Shown here piece by piece: positions 8,251 to 16,167 of a DNA stretch of 31,213 nucleotides. Positions within the stretch are counted from its first letter, which is position 1. Every line of letters starts with the position of its first letter. The stretch is taken from IMG/VR virus record IMGVR_UViG_3300044846_003613, positions 1 through 31,213 of that record, one strand, 5' to 3'. The position numbers were made by a program, and so were the translations under genes. Origin of the DNA: a virus. A model generated the notes under the pieces. The model worked only from the letters and a program-made list of their open reading frames with translations. It did no database searches and had not been told where the DNA came from.

Positions 8251-8765
8251 GCGACTGTTTCTTTAATTCTTGTGATTGAATGAGATTCTAGTGATGCATT
8301 TTCAATAAGACTTTCTAGTTTTTCATAATCAAAACCAGTTTCATCATCATCTTCATCACCTTCTTCTTTGAATTGACAAGCTTTTATGTCTTCTTCTGAT
8401 GCTGATTGCTCATACAATGTGCCTTCTCCATCAATGATTTCAAATGTGTATTTTCCAAAGAGTCCCATTCCGCTTTCTTCATAGTCATAAGTAAATTGTA
8501 AGTCAAATAACTCGGCAATTCTAACTATGTCATTGGGAATTGGAGCCCATCTGGATTGAAATGAAAGCGTAAGCCATCCTTCACCTGAATCCACATTTGA
8601 TATTTCAAACATATAGCCGTCAATTGAACCTTCTAGTCCAAATAGTAACTGACCGTTCCCTGTCATCTCTTGCATTTCAATTGTTTTATCAATCAATTTG
8701 CTAAGGTTATCTACATTTTTTTCTTTTCCTGTAAACTCTACATTATTCCAACACCAATTTGGCAT
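8247..8765 (-). CDS. Api92-like/DUF1281-type protein (MPNWC start)
   Basis: The N-terminus MPNWCWNNVEF is the mark of the Api92-like family with a ferredoxin-like fold, common in phages and plasmids, and the length of 172 residues suits it. The middle holds WLTLSFQSRWAPIP, as in the family, where an aromatic-rich strand precedes a conserved Pro. The C-terminal 40 residues are acidic. The biochemical role is unknown. The stop overlaps the following ATG. Confidence 0.75.
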   Translation of the reverse strand: MPNWCWNNVEFTGKEKNVDNLSKLIDKTIEMQEMTGNGQLLFGLEGSIDGYMFEISNVDSGEGWLTLSFQSRWAPIPNDIVRIAELFDLQFTYDYEESGMGLFGKYTFEIIDGEGTLYEQSASEEDIKACQFKEEGDEDDDETGFDYEKLESLIENASLESHSITRIKETVA

Positions 8766-8804
8766 ACTGTTTATTTTTAAGGTTCAACATCTGGATTGAT
8801 GTAT

Positions 8805-9302
8805 CTAATAGCGTTCCGCTTTATCTCTCTTAACTGCGTAGACATAATTGTTCCTTTTTCTTTCCTTCTTTTTCTCTGAAGAGGAGTCTTCGCGTTGCTG
8901 TTTGCATTCTTCAAGTGCAACTTGTTTAAATAGTCCATGTTCTTTTCTGTCTTTTCCGTATGCTGTTAATGGATAAATTTGGTTTTGGACAAAAGTGTTA
9001 AAGTATCTTGAGATAAATTCACGATGTCCTTCAACCGGAATGTAAGTGTTTATATAGTAAAAAACTGTTGCATGATTAGTCACATTAATGATTTCAGCAA
9101 GCTGTTCTAATACTATTTCAGGATAGATGCTTTTGGCTACTTTTATAGCATGATATTTCATGGCAACATAGTATCTATCTCTCCTGTTTACTGCAGCAAA
9201 GTATCTGCGCAGTTGATTTAAATCTGGATAAACTTCATACAAATCTTGGTCATTTGATACCAATCCGCTGTAAAAAACCTTATTTATCAGTCCGTGATTC
9301 AT
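8805..9302 (-). CDS. DnaA domain IV-like DNA-binding protein (tentative)
   Basis: The 165-residue protein has a segment, residues 65-95, reading LEQLAEIINVTNHATVFYYIN, close to the helix-turn-helix of DnaA domain IV, in which (D/N)H(S/A)TV follows the LAxxx helix. No AAA+ domain is present, so it would be a stand-alone duplex DNA binder, perhaps for the phage origin or a regulator. The C-terminal 40 residues are very basic (KKKERKRNN). It overlaps the next gene by 23 bases. Confidence 0.6.
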   Translation of the reverse strand: MNHGLINKVFYSGLVSNDQDLYEVYPDLNQLRRYFAAVNRRDRYYVAMKYHAIKVAKSIYPEIVLEQLAEIINVTNHATVFYYINTYIPVEGHREFISRYFNTFVQNQIYPLTAYGKDRKEHGLFKQVALEECKQQREDSSSEKKKERKRNNYVYAVKRDKAERY

Positions 9303-9570
9303 AAAACTTTTTTTCTTCTTTTGTTAGCTCTTCGTATTTATATACTGGTGGATTCAGCATTTCTTCTTCAGAATCATAGTATGGTTCTGTTTTGCTGCCA
9401 AGTATTCCGCTACTACGCGGTGTTATTTTCCTTATGTAACCTTCATCAATAATGATTTGCTCTACTTCTAAGATGCTTATTTCTTGGTCCCTGGCTATCT
9501 CTTTTATAGATGATCCAGTTTCATACATTAAGCCAATTCTTTTTTTGTAACGAGCACTGAGCTCAGACAT
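9280..9570 (-). CDS. Small helix-turn-helix-like protein, 96 residues
   Basis: Residues about 5-45 (KKRIGLMYETGSSIKEIARD, then ISILEVEQIIIDEG) have the spacing of a simple homeodomain-like helix-turn-helix. The C-terminal half is acidic and aromatic. It probably binds DNA or interacts with the transcription machinery. It abuts both neighbours and overlaps the downstream gene by 23 bases. Confidence 0.65.
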   Translation of the reverse strand: MSELSARYKKRIGLMYETGSSIKEIARDQEISILEVEQIIIDEGYIRKITPRSSGILGSKTEPYYDSEEEMLNPPVYKYEELTKEEKKFYESRTDK

Positions 9571-9851
9571 TACGCAAGCTTTGGATTCAGTATTTCATCT
9601 AATTCTGCTTCAATTGCGTCCATTTCGGATTGTTCAACAGGAACAAAGCGGTCTGGATTGAAATAGTGATAAGGGAAACATTCTTCTCCAAGAGTGATTT
9701 CTGCGAGCTCGAACCCCATTGAGTTTGATGATAGTAACGGTTGCACACCGATAAGCGTGTAGACTGTGCCTGCTGTTACCCACTTGTTTGCAGGAATTTC
9801 TTGAGGTCTATTCTTGTCATTGACACACATAATTCTCATTGGTAAACTCAT
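9570..9851 (-). CDS. Conserved small phage protein, SH3-like beta barrel (tentative)
   Basis: The 93-residue protein reads MRIMCVNDKNRPQEIP, then a W-V-T-A-G-T-V-Y-T-L segment, then GFELAEI, a Cys-containing FPYHYFNPDRF, and an acidic helix. I recognise this pattern (a CxDxxxxPxEIP start, YTV strand, YF...RF end) from many Bacteroidota and other phages, where it remains uncharacterised. Beta-barrel structure is inferred from the alternating strands. Confidence 0.75.
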   Translation of the reverse strand: MSLPMRIMCVNDKNRPQEIPANKWVTAGTVYTLIGVQPLLSSNSMGFELAEITLGEECFPYHYFNPDRFVPVEQSEMDAIEAELDEILNPKLA

Positions 9852-10057
9852 AATTGCTTTCCGTCTTTAATTTGATTTAACTCTTCTTCTTCTTGTTCTT
9901 CAAGCCATGCATCAAAGTTGATTTCAAACTGCCCGTACATGTCTGACATTACCTCTGTCAAATATGTTTTGAATATGTTTGCTGTTTGCGGTTTACTGTA
10001 TCCGCATTCACTTAATGTGGTAACTATATTCTCAGGTATGTCAATCTTAATTGTCAT
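9848..10057 (-). CDS. Small acidic protein, 69 residues
   Basis: Reads MTIKIDIPENIVTTLSECGY followed by an amphipathic helix and an acidic EEQEEEEL end. No family recognised. ATGA-type overlaps link it to both neighbours. Confidence 0.65.
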   Translation of the reverse strand: MTIKIDIPENIVTTLSECGYSKPQTANIFKTYLTEVMSDMYGQFEINFDAWLEEQEEEELNQIKDGKQL

Positions 10058-10353
10058 GGTGTTTGCAATTTGATTATTTTCTGTAGGAACAATTCATTCT
10101 CTCTCTTCAAATCTTTGATGCGGTTTTCTTTGTCCTTGAGTTCTTCTTTGAGCCGTTTGTTTTTAAGAATGAGCGCACTCTTTTCTTCAGTCTTCATTAG
10201 ATCTTTAAGTTCATCTATTTCTGACTGGAGCATTCCAATTTCTATATTGAGATTGCGATTAGATTCTTCTAACTGCTTCTTCTCAAATTCTAGCCAAAGA
10301 ACCTTTTCTTCAGGAGTCTTTGGCCGTAAATTCATTAATGGTTCTTGTTCCAT
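10054..10353 (-). CDS. Coiled-coil protein, 99 residues
   Basis: Nearly the whole sequence from residue 13 to 95 is Glu/Lys/Leu-rich with heptad spacing (EEKVLWLEFEKKQLEE, then LQSEIDELKDLMK, LKEELKDKENRIKDLKREN), a long two-stranded coiled coil. No catalytic motif. It lies just after the ClpS-like gene with a 2-base gap. Confidence 0.7.
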   Translation of the reverse strand: MEQEPLMNLRPKTPEEKVLWLEFEKKQLEESNRNLNIEIGMLQSEIDELKDLMKTEEKSALILKNKRLKEELKDKENRIKDLKRENELFLQKIIKLQTP

Positions 10354-10355
10354 AT

Positions 10356-10577
10356 CTATTCTATTAGTTCAACCTTTAGGTTGTGATTTTCTAAACTGTT
10401 TTTCATGTCCAGCATTTCTATAAAATCTCCGTCTTTAATAGTTACCTTCTTGTTGTTGTGTGCAATTAAAGCACATTGTTCAGCTTGAATAGGCAAGTGT
10501 TCGCAGTATCTAATTAGACATGCGGTTACTTTTGCGAAGCTGTTCTTGTCGTCATTATAGAGAATTAACTTTGCCAT
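10356..10577 (-). CDS. clpS: ClpS-like N-degron adaptor
   Basis: The 73-residue protein matches the ClpS core almost end to end. It has LILYNDD at 4-10 (the NDD that grips the N-terminal amine of a substrate), IRYCEHLPIQAEQCALIAH at 22-40 with the conserved His, a K-V-T-I-K strand, then an acidic helix and VELIE at the end. The wording is closest to Bacteroidota ClpS, which read NDD...QAEQC...HYKGKC. The N-terminal arm that engages ClpA/ClpC in bacterial ClpS is almost absent here (3 residues before the core). It might redirect host N-end-rule proteolysis or block it. It overlaps the SF2 helicase gene by 23 bases. Confidence 0.8.
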   Translation of the reverse strand: MAKLILYNDDKNSFAKVTACLIRYCEHLPIQAEQCALIAHNNKKVTIKDGDFIEMLDMKNSLENHNLKVELIE

Positions 10578-11643
10578 TGTATTTTAGTACTTTGTTTTTA
10601 TCAAAATCTTTTAATGCTGTCTTGCACCATTTTAAATCTATGGTTTCTTTGTAACATAGTAAATGTACAACACTTTTTTGATTTGGATTTAATCTTAGGA
10701 ACCTTCCAATCTTTTGGCGCAACTTTTTTTCATTAGCATAAGCATGCATAATGATTCCAACTTTTAGATCCGGAATGTTTATTCCTTCAGCAAGTTGTTG
10801 AACAGAAGCCAACTGATTTATTTCTCCAGTGCGAAACTTTTCTAAATACAATTTAGAATTTTTTTCTTTGCTGTGATAAACATATCTAGAAATTCTATCT
10901 GCCTGATCTGTAAAATCAGTAAACACTAATGTCTTGTCAGTCTGTTGGCTCAACAATTCTTTTGCATAAGTTACCTTTGTTTGGTATGATTGAATTGCTT
11001 TCATTCGCATGATACGCATCATCATTTCTTTATGCGGCTTGGCATTGTCTACAATGTTGCACCACATGAGGTAATCTTTATGCTCAGATGTATAGCCTCC
11101 ATTCTTTTTTTTAAGTGTGTTGAATTTATTCAGATCCAATAGATGAACATAGATCCGGTAATCATTAAGCATGTGGTCAGCAATGCCATCACTGATTTCA
11201 TACTTGTACACAACAGGACAAAACTTTTCACAGACCTTATAGGATTCAGAAGTTTTGTACTTTGGATATGTTCCGGTTAATCCTAATATGGGCCCATCAT
11301 ATAATCTTAACCAGTCACCGTGCTTTTTTTTAGCGTTGTGACATTCATCAAGATAAACAAAATCATAACTGTAATTGGCTTTGTGTAAGCTAATGTAAGT
11401 TATGAATTGCATGTGAGGAATCAGATACTCAAGTCCATGTTCTTGCGCCTGGCTAATCCATTCTTGATGAATAGATATTTTAGGTGCAACAACTAGGAAC
11501 AATGAAGTATCCGTATATTTTTTTGCCATGTGCTTGAGTCCCAACAAAGTTTTGCCAGCACCCGTGCCTAGAATGACACCAGAATATTTCCTTGTTCCTA
11601 TAGCTGTAAGACAAGCTGCTTGAATTTCTGATTTCTTATTCAT
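10555..11643 (-). CDS. SF2 DEAD/DEAH-box helicase
   Basis: The 362-residue protein has the SF2 motifs in order: I GTGAGKT (26-32), II DECH (99-102), III TGT (123-125), and in the second RecA lobe LVFTDF (239-244), AEGINIP (285-291) and VI QKIGRFLR (310-317). It is a compact UvsW/ResIII-like enzyme with no extra domains, likely used in recombination-dependent replication, fork remodelling or R-loop removal. It overlaps the ClpS-like gene and the upstream gene. Confidence 0.85.
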   Translation of the reverse strand: MNKKSEIQAACLTAIGTRKYSGVILGTGAGKTLLGLKHMAKKYTDTSLFLVVAPKISIHQEWISQAQEHGLEYLIPHMQFITYISLHKANYSYDFVYLDECHNAKKKHGDWLRLYDGPILGLTGTYPKYKTSESYKVCEKFCPVVYKYEISDGIADHMLNDYRIYVHLLDLNKFNTLKKKNGGYTSEHKDYLMWCNIVDNAKPHKEMMMRIMRMKAIQSYQTKVTYAKELLSQQTDKTLVFTDFTDQADRISRYVYHSKEKNSKLYLEKFRTGEINQLASVQQLAEGINIPDLKVGIIMHAYANEKKLRQKIGRFLRLNPNQKSVVHLLCYKETIDLKWCKTALKDFDKNKVLKYNGKVNSL

Positions 11644-11897
11644 ACCTCTTGTGTTTTTTTATTTACCCATTGGTGAAATGAATCCCAGTTATCTTGTACT
11701 GTTCTGCAATTAAGATTCAATGCATCATAAGTACCTTTGTACTTTGGATTATATTTCTCCACTGGTAACTTGTGTTCTACTAAATATTCAGTAACTAACT
11801 GATTCAATGGACCTCTGCGACCTTTACAATCTAATCCTTTTTCTCCAAGGAATTTAATAACTCCCCATTCTGCATTAATACTTGATCTAAATCCCAT
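11640..11897 (-). CDS. Hypothetical protein, 85 residues
   Basis: Basic-aromatic protein with no recognised motif. Its ATG is 2 bases from the stop of a tiny membrane gene and its end overlaps the helicase ATG, so it belongs to the helicase transcript. Residues KGRRGPLNQLVTEYL suggest a nucleic-acid-contacting helix, but this is a weak inference. Confidence 0.65.
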   Translation of the reverse strand: MGFRSSINAEWGVIKFLGEKGLDCKGRRGPLNQLVTEYLVEHKLPVEKYNPKYKGTYDALNLNCRTVQDNWDSFHQWVNKKTQEV

Positions 11898-11899
11898 GA

Positions 11900-12001
11900 T
11901 TATCTTCTCGTATTTGCAGCGTTAAGTATAGCAATAGATGCAATGACCACAAAGAATGTTGTCCAAGGATAATCATACACTGCTTGTAAAAACTCTCTCA
12001 T
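11900..12001 (-). CDS. Tiny single-pass membrane protein, 33 residues
   Basis: Frame from ATG at 12001 (overlapping the TGA of the upstream gene as ATGA) to TAA at 11900-11902. It reads MREFLQAVYDYPW, then a hydrophobic segment TTFFVVIASIAILNA, and ends NTRR: one transmembrane helix with a basic end. The perfect start overlap and the close next ATG support translation. Confidence 0.6.
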   Translation of the reverse strand: MREFLQAVYDYPWTTFFVVIASIAILNAANTRR

Positions 12002-12231
12002 ATCCATCTTAAATTTTCTGGTGGACACTTAGCACCGGTATCTCCATCATGGAACCGTGCCCATATTCCGCCATCTCGTACTGTAGAAATGAATCCTACT
12101 TCGCAGTCAGGATGATCTTCATCTTCTACATGTGGAGGCATGTATAATACTGGAGCACCTAAGTGTTTGAACTCTACTTCTATTCCTTCAATAAATACTC
12201 TGGACTTTTCATCCACTCTTTCTTTTTCCAT
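11998..12231 (-). CDS. Hypothetical protein, 77 residues
   Basis: Acidic, His- and Pro-rich small protein with a beta-like end (FISTVRDGGIWARFHDGD) that resembles SH3-like small phage proteins. No family recognised. It overlaps the upstream gene by 52 bases. Confidence 0.65.
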   Translation of the reverse strand: MEKERVDEKSRVFIEGIEVEFKHLGAPVLYMPPHVEDEDHPDCEVGFISTVRDGGIWARFHDGDTGAKCPPENLRWI

Positions 12232-12668
12232 TCTTCAAAATCTTTAACTGATTTTTCAATTCCTTTTGTTGTTCCAAAGTCAGCAATCTTTATCAACTCA
12301 TGTAAATCAGGGTTGTTAAAATCATTTATGTAATTGGAGATGTCTTCAATACTAAACTTAATTGTGTCTGGATGTGATTCACTGATGCCATACATTACAG
12401 TGATTTCCTTACTCAATTTAAATTTATTTAATACAATTTCTCTGCAAGTATAAATGATCTTTAATCGACAGTGATACACGGTACCTTCTTCATCTCTTTG
12501 CTGAAATAATAAGTGACCACTAGAACCTAATGTCCAAACAGGAAATCTAGATTGAGTTTGCTGATTCATATAGTAATCATAGTTAAGTTTTAACCGGAGA
12601 TTATAATCCATCAGCGTGCTTAACTGACTGAACTCTGCTTGACTTTCCATTTCTACAGTACATTCCAT
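12180..12668 (-). CDS. Hypothetical protein, 162 residues
   Basis: No domain recognised. The N-terminal half is beta-rich and the C-terminal end is Lys/Glu/Trp-rich helical (EEWKKKEWMKSPEY). It has a 52-base overlap with the following gene and begins 5 bases after the HNH gene stop. Confidence 0.65.
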   Translation of the reverse strand: MECTVEMESQAEFSQLSTLMDYNLRLKLNYDYYMNQQTQSRFPVWTLGSSGHLLFQQRDEEGTVYHCRLKIIYTCREIVLNKFKLSKEITVMYGISESHPDTIKFSIEDISNYINDFNNPDLHELIKIADFGTTKGIEKSVKDFEEWKKKEWMKSPEYLLKE

Positions 12669-12673
12669 ACATT

Positions 12674-13075
12674 TTATTTTAGAAACCCTAACTCTCTTGC
12701 TTCTTTTGGATTAGCATGCACCCACTGGTGACATACTCGGCATGTTGCAAACCATGTGTCAACTCCTAAAAAGTTATCACCTGTTCTATATGCAGCATGG
12801 TGAATCTCAGTTGAATGTTTAGTGCATTCAGCTGTATTGATCTGACAAACTGGAAACTTTTCTAATTGAACTTTTCTAAGTTTAGAATACAATGCGTCAA
12901 GTTTTTTCTTTTTGTCACTAGTTTTTTTGATCTGCACTTTGTTAGGCTTTACCTTTAGATTTTCTTTAAAGGCACAGTCTTTACACAGTTTATAACGAGT
13001 GCCATCAATAGTTACATTTTTGTAAATGTATTTCTGTTGATGACACCCGTTACATTCTTTCATCTTGCTAATCAT
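12674..13075 (-). CDS. HNH endonuclease-like protein with N-terminal zinc finger
   Basis: The 133-residue protein has a four-Cys zinc finger at the N-terminus (C8, C11, C31, C34), a Lys-rich linker, then an HNH-type fold: C77/C84, EIHHAAYR (90-97) with the metal-binding His pair, and CRVCHQWVH (112-120). The order is that of phage HNH proteins related to NinG/Rap-type or terminase-adjacent nucleases. It could process recombination intermediates or be a free-standing homing endonuclease. The former is favoured by the operon-like packing (4-base overlap with the upstream gene). Confidence 0.75.
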   Translation of the reverse strand: MISKMKECNGCHQQKYIYKNVTIDGTRYKLCKDCAFKENLKVKPNKVQIKKTSDKKKKLDALYSKLRKVQLEKFPVCQINTAECTKHSTEIHHAAYRTGDNFLGVDTWFATCRVCHQWVHANPKEARELGFLK

Positions 13076-13530
13076 GCAGCTGCAAAGTTTGCAGGTAAAA
13101 ACTTTTCTTGAATCAACTTATTGATAATGTCAGTTTTACTAATACCTAAATCTTTAAATGCTAAAGTGTTTGTGTACTTAGTACTTGTACTATTGTCAGC
13201 ATTAAGTTCAGCAATCAATGTAGACTTAGGAAACAAACTTGATAGCAATCTTGTAGTGAATGCATTGGTTAGTTCTTGTTTCCAAAGATTGAGCATTGTC
13301 TGCGCTTGCTTGTGCTTCTTAAAGATCTTACTCTTTTTAGCACTGTTCATAGCATAAAGTTCTTGAGGAGTGTACATGTCAAGACCAACCATTACATGTT
13401 TATACATGCGATGTTGGGCTGGTGTAAGTGTTGTATAATCTACAACAGATGTTGTTGGGAACTGCTTAGATTCCATTTGGCCAGAATACATCAATTCCTG
13501 TAAGCCGTCAAAGCTGTTAACTTTTTTCAT
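13072..13530 (-). CDS. Hypothetical protein, 152 residues
   Basis: Helical protein without a recognised domain. Residues 35-75 are Lys/Gln-rich (TPAQHRMYKHVMVG, KKSKIFKKHKQAQ), which suggests nucleic-acid contact. The end FLPANFAAA is unusual for this set. It overlaps the HNH gene by 4 bases. Confidence 0.65.
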   Translation of the reverse strand: MKKVNSFDGLQELMYSGQMESKQFPTTSVVDYTTLTPAQHRMYKHVMVGLDMYTPQELYAMNSAKKSKIFKKHKQAQTMLNLWKQELTNAFTTRLLSSLFPKSTLIAELNADNSTSTKYTNTLAFKDLGISKTDIINKLIQEKFLPANFAAA

Positions 13531-13556
13531 GATAAATGTTTTTTGTGTGGGTGAAT

Positions 13557-13796
13557 TTATTCTTCGTCAAGATCTATGTCATCGGGGAACTCTATGTCCT
13601 CTGGTAGATCTTCAATGTAATCTTCTACAAACTGTAAGTGTTCTGTAGTATCTTCTGTTATATCAAATGGATTTGTATCTCCAACATGGCTTCCAAACTC
13701 TGATTCATTAAGATAACGCAAGTCTTCATCAGACATTCTGAGATAGGCTTCAACGCTTATGTTAATAATCTTACCATTTGGAAGTTGATATATCAT
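13557..13796 (-). CDS. Small acidic protein, 79 residues
   Basis: Begins with MIYQLPNGKIINISVEAYLRMSDEDLRYL, then an acidic tail with many Asp/Glu. The LPNGKII...YL.M.D..L.YL start is common in small Bacteroidota and marine phage proteins of unknown role. No enzyme motif. Confidence 0.7.
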   Translation of the reverse strand: MIYQLPNGKIINISVEAYLRMSDEDLRYLNESEFGSHVGDTNPFDITEDTTEHLQFVEDYIEDLPEDIEFPDDIDLDEE

Positions 13797-13804
13797 GAAA
13801 TCAA

Positions 13805-14212
13805 TTACATAAGTTGTATTTCTTTTTGATTTGGGATGTGTCCAGGATATACATCAATCACTGATTCTACTTCAGAAGTATCAGTAACTAACATCAAACC
13901 AACATAACCCGTGATTGGATTTATATGTTCAACTAGGACACGAATATACAAATCATTTACTAAAAGCGCATTGTCTTCATAATATTTTTTGTTTGGCCCT
14001 GGATATGAACTTACATTAATGGGTACATATATGTAGTCACCTTCTTGAAAATGTTTATCATCATTTCTGAGTTTCTTTTCATTCAGGAAATCTACAAGCA
14101 TGTCTTTGTCAGACACATTCTCTAATAAAAATTTGAGTAATCTTTTTTGAGTTGCTGCTGAAGCACTGTAAAATTTTGTTGCTAACAGATCAGCGAGGTT
14201 TTCTTTCGTCAT
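13805..14212 (-). CDS. Hypothetical protein, 135 residues
   Basis: The first 50 residues are helical (KENLADLLATKFYSAS...KRLLKFLLENV) and the rest reads as beta strands with many Tyr and Pro. No family recognised. It overlaps the membrane-protein gene upstream by 23 bases. Confidence 0.65.
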   Translation of the reverse strand: MTKENLADLLATKFYSASAATQKRLLKFLLENVSDKDMLVDFLNEKKLRNDDKHFQEGDYIYVPINVSSYPGPNKKYYEDNALLVNDLYIRVLVEHINPITGYVGLMLVTDTSEVESVIDVYPGHIPNQKEIQLM

Positions 14213-14387
14213 TGTTCATGCTGAATACAGCCATAAGAAAACTACATGCGCCTGCACCTAATAGTGATGGTGCCGATACAGTATAAAATATAATCCATTT
14301 GTACTCTGTATAGGTCACACAAAAATATGCTGATGTTATTACCAGACACATAAATATTAAGCTTAGGACAAATAGTTTTCTTATCAT
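14190..14387 (-). CDS. Small two-helix membrane protein, 65 residues
   Basis: Two hydrophobic segments are visible: residues 4-24 (KLFVLSLIFMCLVITSAYF) and 32-54 (IIFYTVSAPSLLGAGACSFLM), followed by a charged tail NNDERKPR. It would sit in the inner membrane. Holin-like size and shape are noted, but no lysis gene is next to it. Confidence 0.55.
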   Translation of the reverse strand: MIRKLFVLSLIFMCLVITSAYFCVTYTEYKWIIFYTVSAPSLLGAGACSFLMAVFSMNNDERKPR

Positions 14388-14406
14388 GCTGCCAATTTAC
14401 AAATAA

Positions 14407-14556
14407 TTATGCAACTAATGTAGTCACATAAAGTATCTCTTTGTCACCGTGAGTTTTGGTAAATAAGTTTAATGCCTCAACATAATTTTTTGCATTGATG
14501 TTAACACCAGAGCATAGTTCTTTGGCAAGAAAATAACAGATGTGAAATCTTTTCAT
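14407..14556 (-). CDS. Small protein, 49 residues
   Basis: Frame from ATG at 14556 to TAA at 14407-14409. It reads MKRFHICYFLAKELC, then NINAKNYVEALNLFTKTHGD and ends LYVTTLVA. The sequence has a normal mix for a small soluble protein, lies in an otherwise empty gap, and is followed by the next gene 20 bases on. No family recognised. Confidence 0.5.
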   Translation of the reverse strand: MKRFHICYFLAKELCSGVNINAKNYVEALNLFTKTHGDKEILYVTTLVA

Positions 14557-14579
14557 AGTTTGTTTTTTTAAAAGTTAAA

Positions 14580-14605
14580 GGGTAGGAAATGTCACTAACC
14601 TACCC
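14580..14605 (-). terminator. Stem-loop before the 49-residue gene
   Basis: GGGTAGG pairs with CCTACCC around a 12-base loop. On the minus strand it is followed by TTTAACTTTT, a weak T tract. It lies between the 14713-15240 gene and the 49-residue gene, so it could be a terminator or a 5' leader element. Confidence 0.55.
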
Positions 14606-14659
14606 TCATGTACAACCAGTGCAAGTCTATCCCTGCTGTCTTAGCATCATTAGAATAAA

Positions 14660-14692
14660 GAACCACCGCGAGTTAGACTGCAACGGTGGTTC
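14660..14692 (-). terminator. Terminator-like stem-loop after the MGQYY gene
   Basis: A perfect 9-bp stem GAACCACCG/CGGTGGTTC closes a 15-base loop and, on the minus strand, is followed by TTTATTCT. It lies 20 bases after the stop of the 14713-15240 gene. Confidence 0.7.
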
Positions 14693-14712
14693 AATTATTC
14701 ACCCTACATATC

Positions 14713-15240
14713 CTACTCTACAAGATCAAATTCTAATTCAGTAAATCCTTTTGGTAATTCTTCGGACACAGAGATCAAACATCTTGACCATGAACCTACA
14801 AGTTCTGAATCACCACGGAAATCACCACCACCGCGACCATTACCTTCAGCTGTTAGTAAAGGAAGTGGATGTATTTGCCAACCCTCTTTATCTTTAGGAA
14901 CATTTTCTTTGTCAACATATTCCTTAGTATCATGGTTGATTATGTACCGGCTTTTGTGATTTCCCAATACAGTTGTTGGATGTAATTCTGTTTTATCTTC
15001 ACGCATTGAATAAAGAGTAACACCGTCATCAGTACCATCTTCTGCATCTGCATAATCTCCAGCCCATACTACAGGCATAGGATTTTTGTAGATTAAATTT
15101 TCAAATGCTTTTACAAAATCATTTTCCATCCACGAGTGTTCCATAAGTTTGGCTCCTGAATCATACTTGTATGATGATACCCAACCAATTACCTTTTTCT
15201 TTTCGGCATCTAATAGCACCGGTTTATAATACTGTCCCAT
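14713..15240 (-). CDS. Conserved phage protein of the MGQYY type, 175 residues
   Basis: The N-terminus MGQYYKPVLLD, the phrase KLMEHSWMENDFV (31-43) and VVWAGDYADAED (57-68) are marks of a widely spread, uncharacterised family found in phages and some bacteria. Length is usual. It lies next to another widespread uncharacterised family (15244-15849), which strengthens both calls. Function is unknown. Confidence 0.75.
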   Translation of the reverse strand: MGQYYKPVLLDAEKKKVIGWVSSYKYDSGAKLMEHSWMENDFVKAFENLIYKNPMPVVWAGDYADAEDGTDDGVTLYSMREDKTELHPTTVLGNHKSRYIINHDTKEYVDKENVPKDKEGWQIHPLPLLTAEGNGRGGGDFRGDSELVGSWSRCLISVSEELPKGFTELEFDLVE

Positions 15241-15243
15241 CTT

Positions 15244-15849
15244 TTAAATTTTAGAATAGATTGTTTCACCGTTACTAAACTTAGCAGTAACTCCCAACGG
15301 CATGGAGTTCTGTTTGTAAAATTCTTCTACAACTTCAATCAATTCTTCTGCAGTAGTAGAAGCAAATCGTTCAGCATGTTTACACTGAATTTTTATCATG
15401 CCTGCTGGCATAGACGATTGCCATTCCATATCTGCTAAGAAATCAATTTGATCCATGTTGATACCACATGCGTCATAAGTAATATACCAATCAAGACTTG
15501 CGCCTTCATAGTATGCACCTCTGACTACACAATTAATGTTTATTGTAACATCAACATCGCCAAACTTCTTGTTCTTATAGAACTGAAACTGGGGAATAGA
15601 AGCATAACTTCTGAGTTCATGTGGATCCGGATCACAGGTGTGGTGGTAACTGAATCCTTTTGTTGGAGCCAATTCCGCAGCATCTTCTTTAAGATTGCTG
15701 AAGAAATCATCACATTCCCATGATTCTGGAGCACAATTTTCCATCTCATCAGTTTCATCTCCGTTGGCATCTAGTACTGGTTGCTCGTAGTTCATCAACA
15801 CTGCGTAAACATTACGCGCATTGACATTGTGAAAGTTACTTGTTCCCAT
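15244..15849 (-). CDS. Conserved phage protein of the MGTSNF type, 201 residues
   Basis: The start MGTSNFHNVNARNVYAVLM is shared by a family of phage proteins of unknown function. The body is rich in beta strands and contains FSYHHTCDPDPHELRSY (67-83), whose His/Cys/Asp residues could bind a metal. The stop lies 3 bases before the MGQYY gene and its start overlaps the upstream stop. Confidence 0.75.
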   Translation of the reverse strand: MGTSNFHNVNARNVYAVLMNYEQPVLDANGDETDEMENCAPESWECDDFFSNLKEDAAELAPTKGFSYHHTCDPDPHELRSYASIPQFQFYKNKKFGDVDVTININCVVRGAYYEGASLDWYITYDACGINMDQIDFLADMEWQSSMPAGMIKIQCKHAERFASTTAEELIEVVEEFYKQNSMPLGVTAKFSNGETIYSKI

Positions 15850-16166
15850 TAGTCTACAACTGAATTTTGATAGAACTCTCCCATAGTTTGTTGCCTTCTG
15901 ATACCTGTCTTATGGCAATACATAGTGCGACCATACTTGTCATCGCCAATTTGATACCATTCATGCACATCAGGATTTTCAATTTCATCAATACGAGCTA
16001 GATCTGTAAGATAAAGTTGTTTGATTCTGTCTAGTTCTGATTGACTTGGTTTGTGTTTGGAATCTTTGTACTTCATTCGGCTGGTAAATTCACCAGACTT
16101 ACAGATGTTTCCATTCCACATGATACAAGCACCGCTTGTCATGCGATCAATTTGTTGATCTGTCAT
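15849..16166 (-). CDS. Hypothetical protein, 105 residues
   Basis: Begins MTDQQIDRMTSGACIMWNG and has a WYQIGDDKYGRTMYCHKTG stretch, aromatic and possibly metal-binding (Cys/His). No family recognised. Packed with a single-base gap to the upstream gene. Confidence 0.65.
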   Translation of the reverse strand: MTDQQIDRMTSGACIMWNGNICKSGEFTSRMKYKDSKHKPSQSELDRIKQLYLTDLARIDEIENPDVHEWYQIGDDKYGRTMYCHKTGIRRQQTMGEFYQNSVVD

Positions 16167-16167
16167 T

